A DNA stretch of 8,476 nt from Helicobacteraceae bacterium (GTDB taxonomy: Bacteria > Campylobacterota > Campylobacteria > Campylobacterales > Sulfurimonadaceae): positions 1-8,476 of the forward strand of contig JAMOQV010000075.1 of NCBI GenBank assembly GCA_027068615.1, read 5' to 3'. Positions 6,318 to 8,476 of the stretch are shown here, piece by piece. The notes under the pieces are model-generated. The model made no database searches and had not been told where the DNA came from. It saw only the letters and a program-made list of their open reading frames with translations. Numbering within the stretch: the stretch's first letter is position 1; every line of letters begins with the position of its first letter. Position numbers and translations under genes: made by a program.

Positions 6318-7313
6318 TTGAGTAAAACAATAGATAAAATAGCCATAGTTCGCCTATCTGCACTTGGTGATATCATAAATAGTGCTGTCGTACTACAGTT
6401 TATCCATAAAAACTATCCAAAAGCTAAAATAGACTGGATTACAGAAGAAGTTTTTGCTCCAATTTTACAAAACCATCCATTTATAAATAATATACATACT
6501 GTAAATCTCAAAAAAATCAAAAAATCAAAAAATATCTCAGAATTGATAAACACTATTTCTAAACTAAAAAAACTTGATGATTATGACATTATTATAGATA
6601 TGCAAGGTCTTATAAAATCAGCTATAGTAGCAAGAGTTATAGGTGAAAATACACATGGTTTTGATAAAAACTCTTCAAGAGAGAGTTTTTCATCTTTTTT
6701 TTATAAAACTACCTCAACTATACCTTACTATGAAAATGTAATAAAAAGAAACTGTTTTGTAGTAGCAGATGCACTTAAATTTGATATAACTGACAATATG
6801 ATTTTAAATAAAGATAGAGTCTTTTTTACAGATAATAAAAATAAAACATCAAAACAAATAGCTATAGTTATAGGTGCTTCTTGGGAAAGTAAAAAATACC
6901 CTAAAGAAAAAATAGCTCTACTATGTGATAAACTAGAAAGAGAGTGCATCATTATCTGGGGAAATGAAGATGAAAAAGATGAAGCGTTATGGATACAAAC
7001 ACATTCAAACTATGCTAAAGTAGCTCAAAAATTCTCACTTTATGAGTTGGTTGAGTTTATATCAAATGTTGACTTACTTATAGGAAATGATACTGGACCA
7101 ACTCATATAGCTTGGGCTCAAAATATAGCTTCTATAACACTATTTGGTCCAACTACAAATAGAATGATATATGAAACACCTATAAATAGATACATAAAAT
7201 CTCCATCTGTAGTAGATATAAATAAGATAGATAAAAATGATTTTTCTATATCTGAAATAGAAGTAGATGAAGTTTATAAAATGGCAAAAAGGTTATTAGA
7301 AGATGGGCTATAA
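6318..7313 (+). CDS. waaC: ADP-heptose:LPS heptosyltransferase I (GT9 family)
   Basis: Transfers the first L-glycero-D-manno-heptose onto Kdo of lipid A, starting the inner core of LPS/LOS, at the cytoplasmic side of the inner membrane. 331 residues, normal for GT9. Seen: the N-terminal IAIVRLSALGDIINS with the likely catalytic Asp18, a second Rossmann motif DYDIIIDMQGLIKSA (88-102), the nucleotide-sugar region VIGASWESKKYP (184-195; Lys192 at the place of E. coli WaaC Lys192), and GNDTGPTHIAWA (256-267) with Asp258, followed by ITLFGPT. It starts with TTG: AAGG (6305-6308) lies 9 nt upstream, TAA at 6309-6311 closes the frame just before, and no ATG occurs until well inside the conserved domain. 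The end overlaps htrB by 11 nt. WaaC rather than WaaF is favoured by the partner htrB, an arrangement known from Campylobacter. Confidence 0.92.
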   Translation: MSKTIDKIAIVRLSALGDIINSAVVLQFIHKNYPKAKIDWITEEVFAPILQNHPFINNIHTVNLKKIKKSKNISELINTISKLKKLDDYDIIIDMQGLIKSAIVARVIGENTHGFDKNSSRESFSSFFYKTTSTIPYYENVIKRNCFVVADALKFDITDNMILNKDRVFFTDNKNKTSKQIAIVIGASWESKKYPKEKIALLCDKLERECIIIWGNEDEKDEALWIQTHSNYAKVAQKFSLYELVEFISNVDLLIGNDTGPTHIAWAQNIASITLFGPTTNRMIYETPINRYIKSPSVVDINKIDKNDFSISEIEVDEVYKMAKRLLEDGL

Positions 7314-8187
7314 GATATTTTTACTTTTTGAAAAGTTTTTGATGCTACTTCCAGCATCTTGTAGAAAAGCTTTTTTCTCTTTTTTAGCATCTGCTGGATA
7401 CTTACTTTCATCAAGGTATAGAAAAGTTGCATATAAAAATCTTAATTTTTTATTTGAAGATAAACTATCTGATGGTGAAAAAAGAGAGATTGTAAAATAT
7501 AGCTTTAAAAATCTTGCTTTTAACTTTTTGCATCTTTTAGAGATAAGACATATGTCAAAAGAACAATTAGCAAAAAAAATCACTATTAAAAATATAGAAG
7601 CTATAGAAAAAGTACATAAACAAAACCGCTGTGTTATATATGTAACAACTCACTACTCATCTTGGGAATTAGGTGGTGCTTCTATAGGTGCTTTTATAGA
7701 ACCAATAATCGCTGTATATAAAAAAATGAAAAATCCAACATATCAAGAGTGGCTTTTAGAATCTCGTGCCCACTTTGGTAATATCAACTTAGAAAAAACA
7801 AATGTTGTAAAACCACTTATAAGATTTTTAAAACAAGGTTATGCAAGTGGCTTATTGATAGATACAAATATAAATGAAAAAGATGGTGTTATAGTTAACT
7901 TTATGGGAAAAGAGATAAGACAAACAACAACCCCAGCATATCTAGCAAGAAAGTTTGATGCAGCTATCATCCCAGTAGCTATGAGAACAGATGATGAAGA
8001 GAACTATACATTAATGATTTTTGATGAGATAAAAGTTGAAAGAACAGATGATATAAAAGCAGATATACAAAAAGCAACTCAACTTCAAGCTGATTGGTTA
8101 AGCAATCTTATAAGCAATGAACCAAAATTCTGGTTTTGGTTGCATCGCCGTTTTAAAAATGATTATCCAGATATTTATAAAAATTAA
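7303..8187 (+). CDS. htrB: Lipid A biosynthesis lauroyl/myristoyl acyltransferase (HtrB/LpxL family)
   Basis: Adds a secondary acyl chain to the Kdo-lipid A precursor at the inner membrane, using acyl-ACP. The 294-residue product fits the family. An N-terminal hydrophobic stretch (about 4-36, with basic residues) anchors it. The catalytic HX4E motif is THYSSWELGG (116-125, His117 and Glu122); GLLIDTNINEKDGVIVNFMG (183-202) corresponds to the segment that in E. coli carries DQ and the GxxVxFFG motif; EPKFWFWLHRRFK (273-285) is the usual C-terminal signature. The DQ position reads DT here (187-188), a small departure. The ATG at 7303 overlaps the waaC 3' end by 11 nt, and AAGG (7289-7292) lies 10 nt upstream inside waaC, so the two are co-translated. 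It ends with a TAA that shares bases with the stop of the opposing gene. Which acyl chain and position it uses cannot be told from sequence. Confidence 0.94.
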   Translation: MGYKIFLLFEKFLMLLPASCRKAFFSFLASAGYLLSSRYRKVAYKNLNFLFEDKLSDGEKREIVKYSFKNLAFNFLHLLEIRHMSKEQLAKKITIKNIEAIEKVHKQNRCVIYVTTHYSSWELGGASIGAFIEPIIAVYKKMKNPTYQEWLLESRAHFGNINLEKTNVVKPLIRFLKQGYASGLLIDTNINEKDGVIVNFMGKEIRQTTTPAYLARKFDAAIIPVAMRTDDEENYTLMIFDEIKVERTDDIKADIQKATQLQADWLSNLISNEPKFWFWLHRRFKNDYPDIYKN

Positions 8188-8476
8188 AACTTATACTTAA
8201 CACTAAGAACAGTATTATTAATTTTTACATCTTTATTTTGCATTGGTAATTCTGTTGCTTCTTGGTAGATATATCTTAAAGATACTACAAAATTAGATAT
8301 ATTTTTACCAATACCTGCCATATAAGTTTTCTTAAATTCCATAGCATGGTGTTGAAGTTTAAAACCATCTTTCATAACACTAAAAACTCTATCTCCAAAG
8401 TATGCACCAGCTCCAAAATGGTAATCTTTATAGTGAGCATGTAGTTTTACTCCAGCAGTTAAATAATCTTTATCTG
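8184..8476 (-). CDS. C-terminal part of an outer-membrane beta-barrel protein (porin-like); 5' end outside the window
   Basis: 96 codons are open from the right edge to the TAA at 8184-8186; an internal Met at 8375 is not the start, because the frame continues upstream (DKDYLTAGVKLHAHYKDYHF and on). The residues alternate between polar and aromatic/hydrophobic in strand-sized blocks (VKLHAHY, HFGAGAYFG, FVVSLRYIY, NTVLSVKYKF), and the protein ends in a C-terminal Phe preceded by alternating hydrophobics, the recognition signal for insertion by the BAM complex. Gly-Ala-Gly and Tyr-rich strands match outer-membrane barrels. The specific family and substrate are not recognisable from this third. 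It is convergent with htrB, with stop codons overlapping. Confident as an outer-membrane barrel, not as a named porin. Confidence 0.75.
   Translation of the reverse strand, partial: DKDYLTAGVKLHAHYKDYHFGAGAYFGDRVFSVMKDGFKLQHHAMEFKKTYMAGIGKNISNFVVSLRYIYQEATELPMQNKDVKINNTVLSVKYKF

Noticed and set aside
8184..8375. A complete 63-residue gene starting at the ATG at 8375
   Set aside because: The frame stays open to the window edge with typical beta-barrel strands upstream, so this Met is internal and the gene is a 3' fragment.

Overview
The window looks like a chromosomal segment of a low-GC (AT-rich) Campylobacterota bacterium (formerly Epsilonproteobacteria), of the Sulfurimonas / Arcobacter / Sulfurospirillum kind. 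This rests on the heavy use of ATA, TTA and AAA codons, the T/A-rich promoters with near-perfect TATAAT boxes and no clear -35, and the waaC-htrB pair familiar from Campylobacter. The genus is an inference and is not resolved here. Most of the window is housekeeping: purine synthesis, envelope lipid and LPS synthesis, proteolysis and ion export.

Layout. At the left edge is the 5' part of a minus-strand ymdB-type metallophosphoesterase gene with its own promoter. Next to it (596-1097, minus) lies the decayed remnant of an unrecognised gene of about 167 codons, interrupted by two in-frame stops and two frameshifts. It occupies almost all of what would otherwise be a 575-base gap. From 6223 down to 1127 runs a tightly packed seven-gene minus-strand unit: ctpA, purC, purS, purQ, a membrane/SH3-like protein of unknown function, plsC and crcB. 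Its junctions are +6, +12, -1, -4, -23 and about -32 to -38 nt, so it is almost certainly one operon with translational coupling.

A 94-base divergent promoter region (6224-6317) separates this operon from the plus-strand pair waaC-htrB (overlapping by 11 nt), which builds the LPS inner core and lipid A. htrB meets, tail to tail, the 3' end of a minus-strand outer-membrane beta-barrel gene that runs off the right edge. Their two stop codons share bases.

How the genes fit together. PurC, PurS and PurQ serve de novo IMP synthesis. PurS and PurQ need the large subunit PurL, which is not in this window. PlsC makes phosphatidic acid for membranes, WaaC and HtrB build lipooligosaccharide, CtpA is a periplasmic C-terminal processing protease, and CrcB exports fluoride. 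Envelope functions therefore flank and intermix with a purine cluster. I found no CRISPR array, tRNA, rRNA, insertion sequence or prophage, and no convincing candidate for a new defence or mobile system. The least ordinary items are the decayed gene, the uncharacterised SH3-like membrane protein inside the purine operon, and the stop-over-stop convergent junction.
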